Positions 25,629-34,732 of a stretch of 64,000 bases of DNA are shown one piece after another. This DNA comes from JAVVUJ01 sp964461765 (GTDB lineage: Bacteria; Bacillota; Clostridia; Peptostreptococcales; Anaerovoracaceae). Each line of letters begins with the position of its first letter. The stretch's first letter is position 1. The notes below the pieces were generated by a model, which worked only from the letters and a program-made list of their open reading frames with translations, searched no databases and was not told where the DNA came from. Position numbers and translations under genes: made by a program. The DNA lies in NCBI GenBank assembly GCA_964461765.1, contig CAYWVS010000003.1, forward strand, positions 9,366 to 73,365, in the 5' to 3' direction.

Positions 25629-27260
25629 ATGAAAAGAATCATGCTCTCAAGTGCGGCGTTTTTGTGTATCCTTACCTTAATATTTACCATACTTATTTTT
25701 AAACCCTCTGAAGCTGACAGTCGGGAAACGCTGATTATCACCATGCCGGATAATGGGTTGATTCGCAATATAGAAACCAATTATTATAAGCTCTGGCTAG
25801 AGGAACAAACAGGATTACGACTTGTTTTTAATCTTGTGCCCTTATCTTATAGTGAAGATTATCTGGAAAAAGTCTTTTTTTCAAATGCTGTGAAAACAGA
25901 TATTTTGTTTTTGGCTGATGGTAAGGGGGGGCAACTATTAACGAGCAAGCAGCTGGAAAAATTAGGGCAAAGGGATACCATACTTTCCCTGAATTCCTAT
26001 ATCGACAGTTCGGTGCACTTGAAAAAAATTATACAAAACTTTGATGAATACGATCTAAAGAGTACCATGACAATGCCCGATGGCAATATTTATTACATAC
26101 CTAACCTGAATATCTCTCGAAGTGCAAAAAATGGGCAAATCATGTGGCTCAACCTGGACTGGCTAAAGGCAGTAAACATGAGTATCCCCACAACTACCGA
26201 AGAGCTTTATTCCGTCCTCTCGGCTTTTAGGGATTTGGATGGGAACGGTAATGGGATTGCGGATGAAATCCCCCTTGCGGGAAGCAATGACACATGGAGC
26301 AAAAAAAGCTATAATTTTATCATTAATGCCTTTATCTATAATAGTTCCGAAAATGCAAGGCTTTATGTTAAGGACGGTATTGTGGGTTTTGCACCGACTA
26401 CGGAGGAGTGGCGGGAAGCTATGCTTTACTTGAACAAGCTGTATAGGGAAGGACTTTTAAGCGAGCTTCAATTTACCATGAATTCCTCCCAGCTTTCCGG
26501 ATTGGCAAACGATCCCCATGACTTTTTGGGTGCTTTTACTTCACAAGGCATCACAGACGTGCTTTTGGGTAATTCTCAGGAGGTTTTAAGCAAATACGTT
26601 CACGTAACTCCCCTAATGGGACCCAAGGGTGTTCGTTATGCCACTGTGCGCACCTTATTACCTCTTCCTGGTGGTGTAATCCTATCCTCTTGCCAAAATC
26701 CCCAAAAGGCTTTTGAGCTTTTGGATTTAATGCTTAGCGAGGAAGCGTTTTTAATCGCTCGGTATGGGGAAAAGGGGGTGGATTGGGAGCCGGCAAAGGG
26801 AACGGACATGGATATATACGGAAATCGAGCCACTTTGCGGATTACGAATCCCCTAAGAGATAAGATGCAAAACAAAAATTTGGCAGGTGCGGGACCGTAT
26901 TTTGCATACCCTGAATACGCCGATGGTGTTACATGGCTTGGTTATGATGCAGAATACTTTAATGGGCGGGCATATTTGGCTTACGAAAAATATAGCCCTG
27001 AGGAACACTTTGACATGGCATTGATGGGTATTGGTTTTGAGCAAGATTATCAAATACAAAAAATCATGGAATACACAGATCAATGGATAGAAGCCTTTAT
27101 ACAAGGTGAAAAGGATCCGGGGAAGGATACGGTTTGGCAGGAATATTTGGAGGGCTATCAGAGCTTAGATATCGATATCCTTATGGAAGCAGCTCAAAAG
27201 TCATTTAACCTGCAAGCAAAGAAGTCAAAAAAAGGAAAATCCACTTTTTCATTAAACTAA
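25629..27260 (+). CDS. Membrane-anchored extracellular solute-binding protein
   Basis: A 543-residue family 1 type solute-binding protein with an uncleaved-looking N-terminal hydrophobic segment (residues 7-25) and no lipobox Cys, so it may stay anchored by that helix. The fold shows LIITMPDNGLIRNIETNYYKLW at the start and the sugar-binding-protein-like stretch NLDWLKAVNMSIPTTTEELYSVLSAFRDLDGNGNG with a calcium-loop-like DLDGNGNGIADE. The closest group is the LplA-like proteins. It is first of four genes encoding two binding proteins, a response regulator and a kinase, with no ABC permease. A sensing role with the kinase is therefore as likely as transport. Confidence 0.82.
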   Translation: MKRIMLSSAAFLCILTLIFTILIFKPSEADSRETLIITMPDNGLIRNIETNYYKLWLEEQTGLRLVFNLVPLSYSEDYLEKVFFSNAVKTDILFLADGKGGQLLTSKQLEKLGQRDTILSLNSYIDSSVHLKKIIQNFDEYDLKSTMTMPDGNIYYIPNLNISRSAKNGQIMWLNLDWLKAVNMSIPTTTEELYSVLSAFRDLDGNGNGIADEIPLAGSNDTWSKKSYNFIINAFIYNSSENARLYVKDGIVGFAPTTEEWREAMLYLNKLYREGLLSELQFTMNSSQLSGLANDPHDFLGAFTSQGITDVLLGNSQEVLSKYVHVTPLMGPKGVRYATVRTLLPLPGGVILSSCQNPQKAFELLDLMLSEEAFLIARYGEKGVDWEPAKGTDMDIYGNRATLRITNPLRDKMQNKNLAGAGPYFAYPEYADGVTWLGYDAEYFNGRAYLAYEKYSPEEHFDMALMGIGFEQDYQIQKIMEYTDQWIEAFIQGEKDPGKDTVWQEYLEGYQSLDIDILMEAAQKSFNLQAKKSKKGKSTFSLN

Positions 27261-27288
27261 TTAACAAATTATACTAGGAGGGGATCAA

Positions 27289-28461
27289 TTGAAAAAAGCT
27301 AAAGCTGTTATAATGGTTATGTTTTTCTGTTCCTTGTTGTTTCTTTTCGGTTGCACACAACAGCAGAATAACGAGAGCACGTATATGGATGAGTGGCTGA
27401 GAACTGCTAACCTGGAAGGGAAGGAAACCCCGGAGGAGCTTTATGAAAAAGCAAAAAAAGAAGGGATTTTAACCATATATTCGGTTTCCACCCGCATATT
27501 TGACGTGGTAAAGTCCTTTGAGAAGCAGTACCCCGGACTTTCGGTAAAGGTGTACGATTTACGCGCAGATGAGTTGGTGCAAAAGGTACGGCAAATCGGA
27601 GAAGGCGCTTTTGATTGTGACATTGTATTTTGCACCAATGTGGATGGATCTCTAACTCGTGAGCTGATTCCTAATAAGCAGGTGTTTAAATATACCCCCT
27701 ACGATATAGCCGATAAAATGTTGCCCGAGTGTAACAATGAATATTTGTCCGTGATGGGGGAGATTATTGTCATAGGTTATAACAGTGCGTTACACGATGA
27801 ATGCCCTGTTAAAAACTGGTGGGAATTAACGGAAAAGCAGTGGTACGGGAAAGTATATGCACCTAATCCTGCCAAAAGCGTAACCACTCTTGGGACAATC
27901 TCCATGATGTTTCAAAATGAAGATATGATGGAACAGTCATATTATGATCGCTATGGTGTAGCCTTTGAGCCACAAAACGGCGAGGGAGCTGCTGAGACCT
28001 ATGTTCGCAGGTTGTTGGAAAATGGGCTTAATATTGTGAATTCTAGCGATGAAACTGCGGAGGCAATCGGTGCACCGGGTACCATAGAGGACAATTTAGG
28101 AATTATCGTTTCCAGCAAGGTTCGGCAACGAGATATCGGATACACCTTTATGAACTGCTATGATGCCACACCTGTAGCAGGTTTTGCCAATCCGGGTAAT
28201 ATTATGCTTGCAGGGGGTGCCAAAAATATAAATTCGGCAAAATTGTTTATTCGCTGGATTTTAGGTGAAAGGGATGGGCAGGGTGAAGGCTACAAACCAT
28301 TTTTGCAAAATGGTGCCTGGTCCACGAGAATTGATGTGCAAAGCGCGTCACCTTATTCTTTGGATGAGATGAATTTAATCTATACTGACGGTGATTACGT
28401 TTTTGAAAACCGTGAGTGGATCATTGGCTTTTGGGAAAAGGTGCTTTCGGAAAGAGACTAA
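27289..28461 (+). CDS. Fe3+-type / PgtC-like solute-binding lipoprotein
   Basis: A 390-residue lipoprotein (lipobox LFLFGC) with a type II periplasmic-binding fold of the iron or phosphoglycerate-regulatory group: TPEELYEKAKKEGILTIYSVSTRIFDVVKSFEKQYPGL and later NPGNIMLAGGAKNINSAKLFIRWILGERDGQG. The TTG at 27289 follows AGGAGGGG. It lies between another binding protein and a response regulator/kinase pair and has no permease nearby. In the pgtABC system a binding protein passes a signal to a kinase, which is a plausible parallel here. Confidence 0.82.
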   Translation: MKKAKAVIMVMFFCSLLFLFGCTQQQNNESTYMDEWLRTANLEGKETPEELYEKAKKEGILTIYSVSTRIFDVVKSFEKQYPGLSVKVYDLRADELVQKVRQIGEGAFDCDIVFCTNVDGSLTRELIPNKQVFKYTPYDIADKMLPECNNEYLSVMGEIIVIGYNSALHDECPVKNWWELTEKQWYGKVYAPNPAKSVTTLGTISMMFQNEDMMEQSYYDRYGVAFEPQNGEGAAETYVRRLLENGLNIVNSSDETAEAIGAPGTIEDNLGIIVSSKVRQRDIGYTFMNCYDATPVAGFANPGNIMLAGGAKNINSAKLFIRWILGERDGQGEGYKPFLQNGAWSTRIDVQSASPYSLDEMNLIYTDGDYVFENREWIIGFWEKVLSERD

Positions 28462-28529
28462 TCGGAATCTTATGAAAACGCTTGGAAACGAGACTGGTAT
28501 AAACTTTATGATGTGGGGAGTGAGCAGAT

Positions 28530-29270
28530 TTGTATGGTGTTTACATAGTGGATGATGAGGGCTTGATGATCAAATGTGTGATGCAAACAATCTCTTGGGG
28601 GGAAAACGGTTTTGAGGTAGTGGGAAGTAGCACCAGCCCTGTGCAGGCTATAGAAGAAATCAAACAAAAACAACCTCATTTGGTATTTTGTGATTTGAAG
28701 ATGCCAAGTATGGATGGAATTTCCATGATAAAAGCATGTAGGGAAGCCCACATTGACACGGAATTTATCATGCTCAGTGCTTTTGGAGAATTTGAAGCCA
28801 GTCGTAGTTTTTTTGTGCTGGGGGGCTTTGATTATTTACTAAAGCCTTTACAGTCCCAGGAGGCGGAGCTTGTTTTGGAGAGACTTGCTCGAAAGCTTGC
28901 GGATAAATATGATTTACACCCATCTACCGACTTTGCCCCGACGGGAACGATGGCATTTGATGAGCTTATAAAATATATTTCATTTAATTTTCAAAAAAAG
29001 CATAGCTTACAAGCTCTTTCTCGACGGTTTAATCTTTCGGAAAAATATATTTGCAATCTTTTTTCCAAGCATTATCAATCCACACTTACTATGTTTTTAA
29101 CCAACCTCCGTATGAGGGAAGCCGCTGGAATGATTATCAGTACCGGTAAACCCCTAAAGGAAATAGCCATTTGCTGTGGATACTCTGATTACTTTTACTT
29201 TTGTAGAATTTTTAAAAACTATTTTGGTGAGTCTCCAACGGAATATCGGCAAAGGAGTATGGGGAGATGA
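28530..29270 (+). CDS. Response regulator with AraC-type DNA-binding domain
   Basis: A 246-residue regulator: receiver domain (residues 1-115; acidic YIVDDEG, phospho-acceptor Asp in VFCDLKMPSMDG, Lys in YLLKPL) and an AraC-type pair of helix-turn-helix motifs (KHSLQALSRRFNLSEKYICNLF and KPLKEIAICCGYSDYFYFCRIFKNYFG). The TTG start has GGGGAG 9 bases upstream. It overlaps the kinase gene by 4 bases. It is of the YesN type and may bind the TATGGA repeats at 25483 ahead of the binding-protein genes. Confidence 0.92.
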   Translation: MYGVYIVDDEGLMIKCVMQTISWGENGFEVVGSSTSPVQAIEEIKQKQPHLVFCDLKMPSMDGISMIKACREAHIDTEFIMLSAFGEFEASRSFFVLGGFDYLLKPLQSQEAELVLERLARKLADKYDLHPSTDFAPTGTMAFDELIKYISFNFQKKHSLQALSRRFNLSEKYICNLFSKHYQSTLTMFLTNLRMREAAGMIISTGKPLKEIAICCGYSDYFYFCRIFKNYFGESPTEYRQRSMGR

Positions 29271-30949
29271 AGCGTAGCCTAAAAAATGAATTTATATTAC
29301 TTTTTATTGTCTTGTTTATTATAATACTATCTGTTTGGGTGGTATTTTTTGCCTTCATGTTCCATTATATCTACGAAGGCACAGAACGTCAAATGACTGC
29401 TACGGCAGGGCAGATTGTAAATGATTTGGGAAAGGAGTTTGCCAATTTGGAGCGAGTATGCTACACCTTGTCTACGCAGGCTGAAACGGCTTCCTTTGTA
29501 TTAACGGGAGATATAAAAGAACGGCTGGCTCTTGCGGGGAACATTGATAAGATGCTTCAAAGTGGCAATTACTCATCTGACCTAGCGGCTCACGTTATCG
29601 TTATCAGCAACAAGGGGTGGTATTATCGCTTTTCGGGGAAACTTTCCAACACTTCTGCAGGACGATTATCTATTCTTGCAGATAGCATGAGTTTGCCAAC
29701 TAACATTGCTTTGGAGCTTGAAAATACACGGTATATCGGGTATGCTACAGGAATTTATGATGAAAGCGGAGTAAAGTCCGGCACGTTGATGATGTTTACC
29801 GAAGAGGCAGGGCTTTTGGATAAACTATATATGTATTCTCCGGATAATTCCCTCTTTATCGGCATTGTAGTGGAGGGAGAAGTGATTAGCGGCAACTTAA
29901 AAAACTATTCGGACTTCAGGGGTGAAACAGGCAGAAGCCTTGTAAGGAAACCTATTGGCATTACGCCTTTTGAAATCATTGTTGCAGCAGATAAGTCCCA
30001 GTTAACTGCATCCACCTACTACTTTTCCATAGCGGCCCTGATTACAGTTTTGTTTTTTGGGTTAGTGTTAATCCTCTTTGCTCGTATACAAAATAAGAGG
30101 TTGTTTGAGCCCATGATTAAGATCATGCACAGTGCTGAAACGGTGGATGTGAGCGGAGGAAATTATATGCTTCCCTTGTCGGGTAGCCGGGAATTTGATA
30201 AGCTAATCGAAAAAATCAATGCCATGCTTAATCGAATTGACAAGCAAAATGATGAAATCATTACATCGGGTCTCAAGCTCAAAAATGCAGAAATTGCCAA
30301 ACAGAAAGCAGTTATTTTTTCCCTAAAGAAACAGATCAATGCTCATTTTACCATTAATACATTGAGTACTATTAAGATTCTCCTTGAAGAGGAAGATTAC
30401 ACACGAGCGTCAGAGGCCCTTTCGGGACTTTCTGCCCTAATCCGTTATGCCTATGCAAAAGATGAATTGGTAAGTGTATGGGAAGAAATGAATACTTTAG
30501 AGAAATATGTTGAGATAATGAACGTGCGATACAATAGTAAAATTAAAATGAATTTTGATGTAGATGATCGACTCATGGATGTACTTATGCCTCGAATGCT
30601 ACTTCAGCCCATTGTGGAGAATTCTATTATACATGGTTTTCGTAATATGACGGTGGGCTGTGTTGTTGAGGTTACAGCGTTATTGAAGGATAAAAAAATG
30701 TACATTACCCTTGGGGACAATGGAGAAGGAATGGATAAACCCCTTATGGATGAGTTGATGGAGAAAATGAATTCTTCTAAGGAATTGCCCGATGGTATTG
30801 AAAATATCGCCCTGATAAATATCAAAAATCGTCTATGGTCGCAATACGGATCCAACTTCACCCTGAGGGTGAAGAATGGAGATATGTATGGGATGGACGT
30901 AGTGATTGAAATGCCCATTGTTCCATTTGACATTTACCCGGAAATGTAA
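29267..30949 (+). CDS. YesM/LytS-type sensor histidine kinase
   Basis: A 560-residue membrane kinase with two transmembrane helices (about 9-33 and 247-268) flanking an extracellular sensor of about 210 residues, then a HAMP-like linker, a coiled coil, a His_kinase block with the phosphorylated His in KKQINAHFTINTLSTI, and an ATPase domain (LQPIVENSIIHGF, ITLGDNGEGMD, IALINIKNRL). The usual QINPHFLYNTL is changed to QINAHFTINTL; the His is kept. It overlaps the response regulator gene, so the two form a two-component pair whose signal probably comes from the two adjacent binding proteins. Confidence 0.92.
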   Translation: MKRSLKNEFILLFIVLFIIILSVWVVFFAFMFHYIYEGTERQMTATAGQIVNDLGKEFANLERVCYTLSTQAETASFVLTGDIKERLALAGNIDKMLQSGNYSSDLAAHVIVISNKGWYYRFSGKLSNTSAGRLSILADSMSLPTNIALELENTRYIGYATGIYDESGVKSGTLMMFTEEAGLLDKLYMYSPDNSLFIGIVVEGEVISGNLKNYSDFRGETGRSLVRKPIGITPFEIIVAADKSQLTASTYYFSIAALITVLFFGLVLILFARIQNKRLFEPMIKIMHSAETVDVSGGNYMLPLSGSREFDKLIEKINAMLNRIDKQNDEIITSGLKLKNAEIAKQKAVIFSLKKQINAHFTINTLSTIKILLEEEDYTRASEALSGLSALIRYAYAKDELVSVWEEMNTLEKYVEIMNVRYNSKIKMNFDVDDRLMDVLMPRMLLQPIVENSIIHGFRNMTVGCVVEVTALLKDKKMYITLGDNGEGMDKPLMDELMEKMNSSKELPDGIENIALINIKNRLWSQYGSNFTLRVKNGDMYGMDVVIEMPIVPFDIYPEM

Positions 30950-30992
30950 TAAGATTCATTTATGTGATTTGATATTTAAAAGGACAGGTTAA

Positions 30993-31427
30993 ATGGATTT
31001 ATTTGTTTCAGCAATAAAATCAGGATTTATAAAAGCGGTAAAAACAGGTGTAATGTTATTAAAAATTGTATTGCCAGTGTACGCTATTGTAGTATTCCTT
31101 CGATTTTCTCCACTGATGCCATGGCTTCAGAAGGTCTGCGCTCCCGCCATGGGCATTTTTAATTTACCCTCAGAGGGAGTGGTTCCCATCATCACCGGTG
31201 TATTTACAGATGAATATGGAGTTGCCACAGCCTTAGGGAATTTTGACTTTACTACGGCACAAATTACCACCATCGCCATGATTGGGCTAGTGTTTCATTC
31301 CGTACCCGTGGAAGCGGCCATCGCCCAAAAAATCGGCTTATCTCCCTGGAAGTTTACAATATTTCGTTTAGTTTTTGCCATTATTACAGGAGTTTTGATA
31401 GGTTGGATTGGAGGAATGATCTTATGA
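30993..31427 (+). CDS. Gate-domain (nucleoside recognition) membrane protein, part A
   Basis: A 144-residue hydrophobic protein with three or four membrane segments and the gate-domain pattern (GVVPIITGVFTDEYGVATAL, then VEAAIAQKIG). Paired gate proteins occur as SpmA/SpmB and as split nucleoside-recognition or YjiG/YjiH-type pairs. The stop overlaps the start of a second gate protein (ATGA), so the two are made together and presumably form one complex. The transported molecule is unknown. Confidence 0.8.
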   Translation: MDLFVSAIKSGFIKAVKTGVMLLKIVLPVYAIVVFLRFSPLMPWLQKVCAPAMGIFNLPSEGVVPIITGVFTDEYGVATALGNFDFTTAQITTIAMIGLVFHSVPVEAAIAQKIGLSPWKFTIFRLVFAIITGVLIGWIGGMIL

Positions 31428-31885
31428 GTGCTTCCTTTGATATAATCGCCATGGAAATCCTTCATGGTTGGCTTTCTACCATAATTAATTTAGCTAAAAT
31501 TTTAATTCCTCTGATGATCATTATAGAGCTTTTAACGGTGTATCATGTAATGGAAAAGTTGGCTGACAAGCTACAATTTTTGGCGAAAGCCATGGGAATG
31601 GAAAAGAAGTGCATCTTTCCTCTTTTGGTGGGAATTACCATGGGAGTTACTTATGGAGCGGGGACTCTTATTGAAATGAATAAAGAAACCCCCGTTTCCA
31701 ACAGAGATTATGCATTGATTGGAATCTTTCTCTTCCTGTGTCATAGCATCATTGAAGCTACCTTGCTATTCTGGGTGGTTGGGGCAAACATCCTGATTAT
31801 TTCGGTATTCAGATTGCTTTTTGCCTTTGTAGTAACCATGATCGCAGCTCGGTTGCCCTTTTTTAGGAATCAGTCTACTGAATGA
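31424..31885 (+). CDS. Gate-domain membrane protein, part B
   Basis: A 153-residue partner of the preceding gene with about four hydrophobic segments and a central LLVGITMGVTYGAGTLIEMNKE motif. The ATG at 31424 overlaps the upstream stop; a longer start at 31403 is less likely. Together the pair resembles a split nucleoside-recognition or SpmAB-like system. Position after the two-component genes may be coincidental, since a 43-base gap separates them. Confidence 0.78.
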   Translation: MSASFDIIAMEILHGWLSTIINLAKILIPLMIIIELLTVYHVMEKLADKLQFLAKAMGMEKKCIFPLLVGITMGVTYGAGTLIEMNKETPVSNRDYALIGIFLFLCHSIIEATLLFWVVGANILIISVFRLLFAFVVTMIAARLPFFRNQSTE

Positions 31886-31912
31886 GCTTTTTATAGTAAA
31901 TAAGTTGACCTT

Positions 31913-32575
31913 TTAAATTCCAAACCAATGAGTGACTTCTTCAAGAGGCTCTCTCTTACTAATCAATTGATTTGCAGGAAAATCCGGATCGGGATACCCC
32001 AGGGACATGCTAATAATGATATTTTCTTCCTGGGGGATATTCGTGTACTTTCTCAAAATATGGTGATAAGATACCCCTTGCTCCACAATACAAGTTCCCA
32101 GCCCATATTCCATGGCAGTTAAGCAAATTGTCTGTATGAGAGAACCGATGGCCATAAGGGACCAAGTGCCTTCATAAATACTTTTATCAACGGTAAAGAA
32201 CAGCGCCACCGGAGCATCAAAATATCGATATCCTCTCGTGGTCCATTCCTTTCTTTTTTCCCTATCTTCTCTTTCTATTTTTAGAAGCTTAAATAAATCA
32301 ATGGCTAACTCTACACGTCGTTTTTTAAAAACTTCGGGGAGATGGGGTTCTTCTATGGTAGGTCGCACACCTGATAAAAATAATTCAACGTTATCTGTTT
32401 TAATTTTTTGAAGAACTTCTCCACCGACCACATAAATGTTCCAGGGCTGAATGTTAGTAGCAGAAGGACTTCTAAGGGAAGTTTCAATTATTTTAGCGAT
32501 CACATCCTTGGAAACCGGTTGCTCCAAGTATGCTCTAATGCTCTTGCGAGTTTCAATAGCAGTCAAAATATCCAT
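31913..32575 (-). CDS. Nitroreductase-family flavoprotein
   Basis: A 220-residue FMN-dependent oxidoreductase: N-terminal ETRKSIRAYLEQPVS and SPSATNIQPWNIYVV (FMN phosphate contacts), central YFDAPVALFFTVDKS, and C-terminal SLGYPDPDFPANQ followed by KREPLEEVTHW. Such enzymes reduce nitro compounds, quinones or enones with NAD(P)H. AAGGAG precedes the ATG. It is monocistronic and reads towards the gate proteins. Its leader contains a GC-rich hairpin. Confidence 0.9.
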   Translation of the reverse strand: MDILTAIETRKSIRAYLEQPVSKDVIAKIIETSLRSPSATNIQPWNIYVVGGEVLQKIKTDNVELFLSGVRPTIEEPHLPEVFKKRRVELAIDLFKLLKIEREDREKRKEWTTRGYRYFDAPVALFFTVDKSIYEGTWSLMAIGSLIQTICLTAMEYGLGTCIVEQGVSYHHILRKYTNIPQEENIIISMSLGYPDPDFPANQLISKREPLEEVTHWFGI

Positions 32576-32625
32576 ATGTTTTTTCTCCTTTTATTTTAAA
32601 ACTATTTAATATGTCTTATTCTCCG

Positions 32626-32659
32626 GCGGCGCCTAATAGTCACCAATTTCTTTCGCCGC
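32626..32659 (-). other. GC-rich leader hairpin upstream of the nitroreductase gene
   Basis: GCGGCG pairs with CGCCGC across a 22-base loop in an otherwise AT-rich region, about 50-85 bases before the nitroreductase start. A TTGACA with a TATGTT 18 bases later (minus strand, roughly 32700-32735) would place it in the 5' UTR. It could be a riboswitch or an operator; I do not recognise the class. The remainder of the gap to 33108 is AT-rich. Confidence 0.4.
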
Positions 32660-33035
32660 TATACGGGGGTTATAATAGTACAATAAATTTGTTTTTTAAC
32701 ATACCACGACTGAAATAGGAGTGTCAAGGATAATTTTATTTTATAATACTTGGTCAAAAACCTAATATTTTTAAATATTCGTAACTCAACATACAATATA
32801 TTAGTAAATTAACACAGTATATTGTGATGGGTTTTATTAATATTTATTGATTTCAGTATTTTATAATAATGTTAATTAAATTATTATAGTATATCATTTT
32901 CAATAATATATTAAAATCTCGATAGTTTTTTAAATATATAGTTACTGGTCACACCTTGCCAAGGAGTGAAAAGAAAAAGATATTGTTAAATTGACATAAT
33001 ATAAAAGGGTTTGATAAATAAACAACAAAAACATC

Positions 33036-33065
33036 TTGACAAAATCTTCTTAACCATGGTATTGT
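33036..33065 (+). promoter_or_regulatory. Sigma-70-type promoter of the module 2 regulator
   Basis: TTGACA (33036) and TATTGT (33060) are 18 bases apart. TTGTCAA occurs twice downstream (from 33062 and 33080) and could pair with the TTGACA element as operator half-sites. Confidence 0.45.
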
Positions 33066-33108
33066 CAAAAAAATTAATGTTGTCAAATAAAAATGGAGGA
33101 ATTTGATT

Positions 33109-34467
33109 TTGATTAAAAGCAGACTCGATTATGATATGTTTCTTAAGCTCATTGACAGTCTCCATGATGAAGTAAATATTTGGGATGGTAACTATAAATT
33201 GTTATATATCAATAATGCCTGTGAGAGACATTATGGGCTAAATAAAGAAGATATGATAGGAAAGGATTATTTTGATTTTGTAGATGCGGATTATTGGCAT
33301 CCTCCGCTTCTTCCCTATGTTTATCAGCAAAAAATACCCATAAAGATGACTCAAAAAACCCATATCGGAAGCACTATAACCAGTATTGCCATACCGTTTT
33401 TTGATGAAGAGGAAAACATAAAATATATTATTTCCAGTGTAAGAGACGATATCAACGATATTTATTTTTTAACGGTGGATGAGACAGAAAGAAAAAAATA
33501 TGAGGAGCGCCACGATTGTTCTGCCTCCACCATATTATATAAAAGCGATAAAATGAAAGAGGTTATGGACTTAACCTATAAGTTAGCCGATGTGGATTCG
33601 CCGGTGGTAATTTCGGGAGAATCCGGTGTGGGAAAAACTCTATTAGCCAGAGTCATGCATAATAGCAGCAAAAGAAAGGATAAGCCTTTTATCAGTGTAA
33701 ATTGCGGTGCTATCCCAAAGGAGCTTATGGAGTCAGAACTGTTTGGATATGAGGAAGGATCCTTTACCGGAGCCAAAAGACAAGGAAACAAGGGTCTTTT
33801 TGAAACCGCAAACGGAGGTACTCTTCTTTTAGACGATATTTCAGAATTACCATACCTATTGCAATCCAAACTGTTGCAGGTGGTTCAGGAAAAAGAGTTT
33901 TTACCCATCGGTAGCAGAAAAATGAAAAAGGTAGATGTGAAAATCATTGCTGCCACCAATAAGGATTTAAAGAAGTTAGTTCAAGCGGGTAGCTTTAGGG
34001 AGGACTTGTATTATCGGTTAAGCGTTTTTGAAATTAATATTCCACCTTTGCGGGATCGGAAAGAGGATATAGAGATATTGGCCTTTTATTTTCTAAATCG
34101 CTTTAATGAAACCTACAAAAAAAATCATCAATTGTCAAAAGAAGCTATCAATGTATTAAAAAATTATTTTTGGAGAGGAAATACCAGAGAGTTATCCCAT
34201 TTAATAGAAAGACTTGTAGTTACGGTAAATGGCTTCATCATAAAGCCCTATCATCTGCCTAATAGCTTATTTGAAATACGAAATAATGTAACCTTTTCAA
34301 ATCAAGATTGCTTAGATGATATGATTGATAAATTCAAAAAAAGCATCATTGTTGAAACTTATAATAAGTATAAAAGTTCTAGAAAGGTTGCGGATCAATT
34401 GAAAATCAGCCAATCTAGAGCCACAAGATTGATTAAAGAATATGTAGAAAAAGATATAAACTTATAA
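33109..34467 (+). CDS. PAS-containing sigma-54 enhancer-binding protein (module 2 regulator)
   Basis: A 452-residue activator with a PAS domain (about 5-115), an AAA+ domain (about 145-375) and a C-terminal Fis-type helix-turn-helix (SSRKVADQLKISQSRATRLIKEY). Walker A is GESGVGKT. Two key motifs deviate: the sigma-54 loop reads GSFTGA and Walker B reads LLLDDIS, with Asp in place of the catalytic Glu. The TTG at 33109 has GGAGGA 8 bases upstream; the TTG at 33103 is too close. It lies just before a sigma-54 promoter and the glycyl-radical-enzyme operon, which it presumably activates. Confidence 0.9.
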   Translation: MIKSRLDYDMFLKLIDSLHDEVNIWDGNYKLLYINNACERHYGLNKEDMIGKDYFDFVDADYWHPPLLPYVYQQKIPIKMTQKTHIGSTITSIAIPFFDEEENIKYIISSVRDDINDIYFLTVDETERKKYEERHDCSASTILYKSDKMKEVMDLTYKLADVDSPVVISGESGVGKTLLARVMHNSSKRKDKPFISVNCGAIPKELMESELFGYEEGSFTGAKRQGNKGLFETANGGTLLLDDISELPYLLQSKLLQVVQEKEFLPIGSRKMKKVDVKIIAATNKDLKKLVQAGSFREDLYYRLSVFEINIPPLRDRKEDIEILAFYFLNRFNETYKKNHQLSKEAINVLKNYFWRGNTRELSHLIERLVVTVNGFIIKPYHLPNSLFEIRNNVTFSNQDCLDDMIDKFKKSIIVETYNKYKSSRKVADQLKISQSRATRLIKEYVEKDINL

Positions 34468-34529
34468 ATAAGATTCTGTTAGTATATTGATAAATTTCAT
34501 CTAAGATGATAGGTTAAAATAGTAAAAAA

Positions 34530-34542
34530 ACTCAGCGTGAGT
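34530..34542 (+). promoter_or_regulatory. Palindrome ACTCAGCGTGAGT, possible enhancer site of module 2
   Basis: A perfect 5-3-5 palindrome about 110 bases upstream of the -24 element, next to the terminator. It is in the right place for an upstream activator site, but only one copy is seen. Confidence 0.35.
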
Positions 34543-34549
34543 CATTACG

Positions 34550-34581
34550 GAAAATGCGAGTCAAATAAGACTCGCATTTTC
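34550..34581. terminator. Terminator of the module 2 regulator gene
   Basis: Perfect 13-bp stem GAAAATGCGAGTC / GACTCGCATTTTC with a 6-base loop, followed by TTTG. It ends the EBP transcript before the sigma-54 promoter. Confidence 0.8.
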
Positions 34582-34650
34582 TTTGTTTAAATTTTATAAA
34601 TCCTTTAGAAAATGTTTAAAATCTAATGGTTCTGTGAGAAGAGTTTATTT

Positions 34651-34665
34651 TGGCATAGAATTTGC
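34651..34665 (+). promoter_or_regulatory. Sigma-54 (-24/-12) promoter of the GRE operon
   Basis: TGGCAT-N5-TTGC with GG and GC exactly 10 bases apart, a clean RpoN match, 68 bases before the ATG of the glycyl radical enzyme. Confidence 0.87.
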
Positions 34666-34732
34666 GTTTAGTAAACTCAGTTAATATTAAACTTTCTTAA
34701 AAATTGAATTAATAATAAAAGGAGGAATATAG

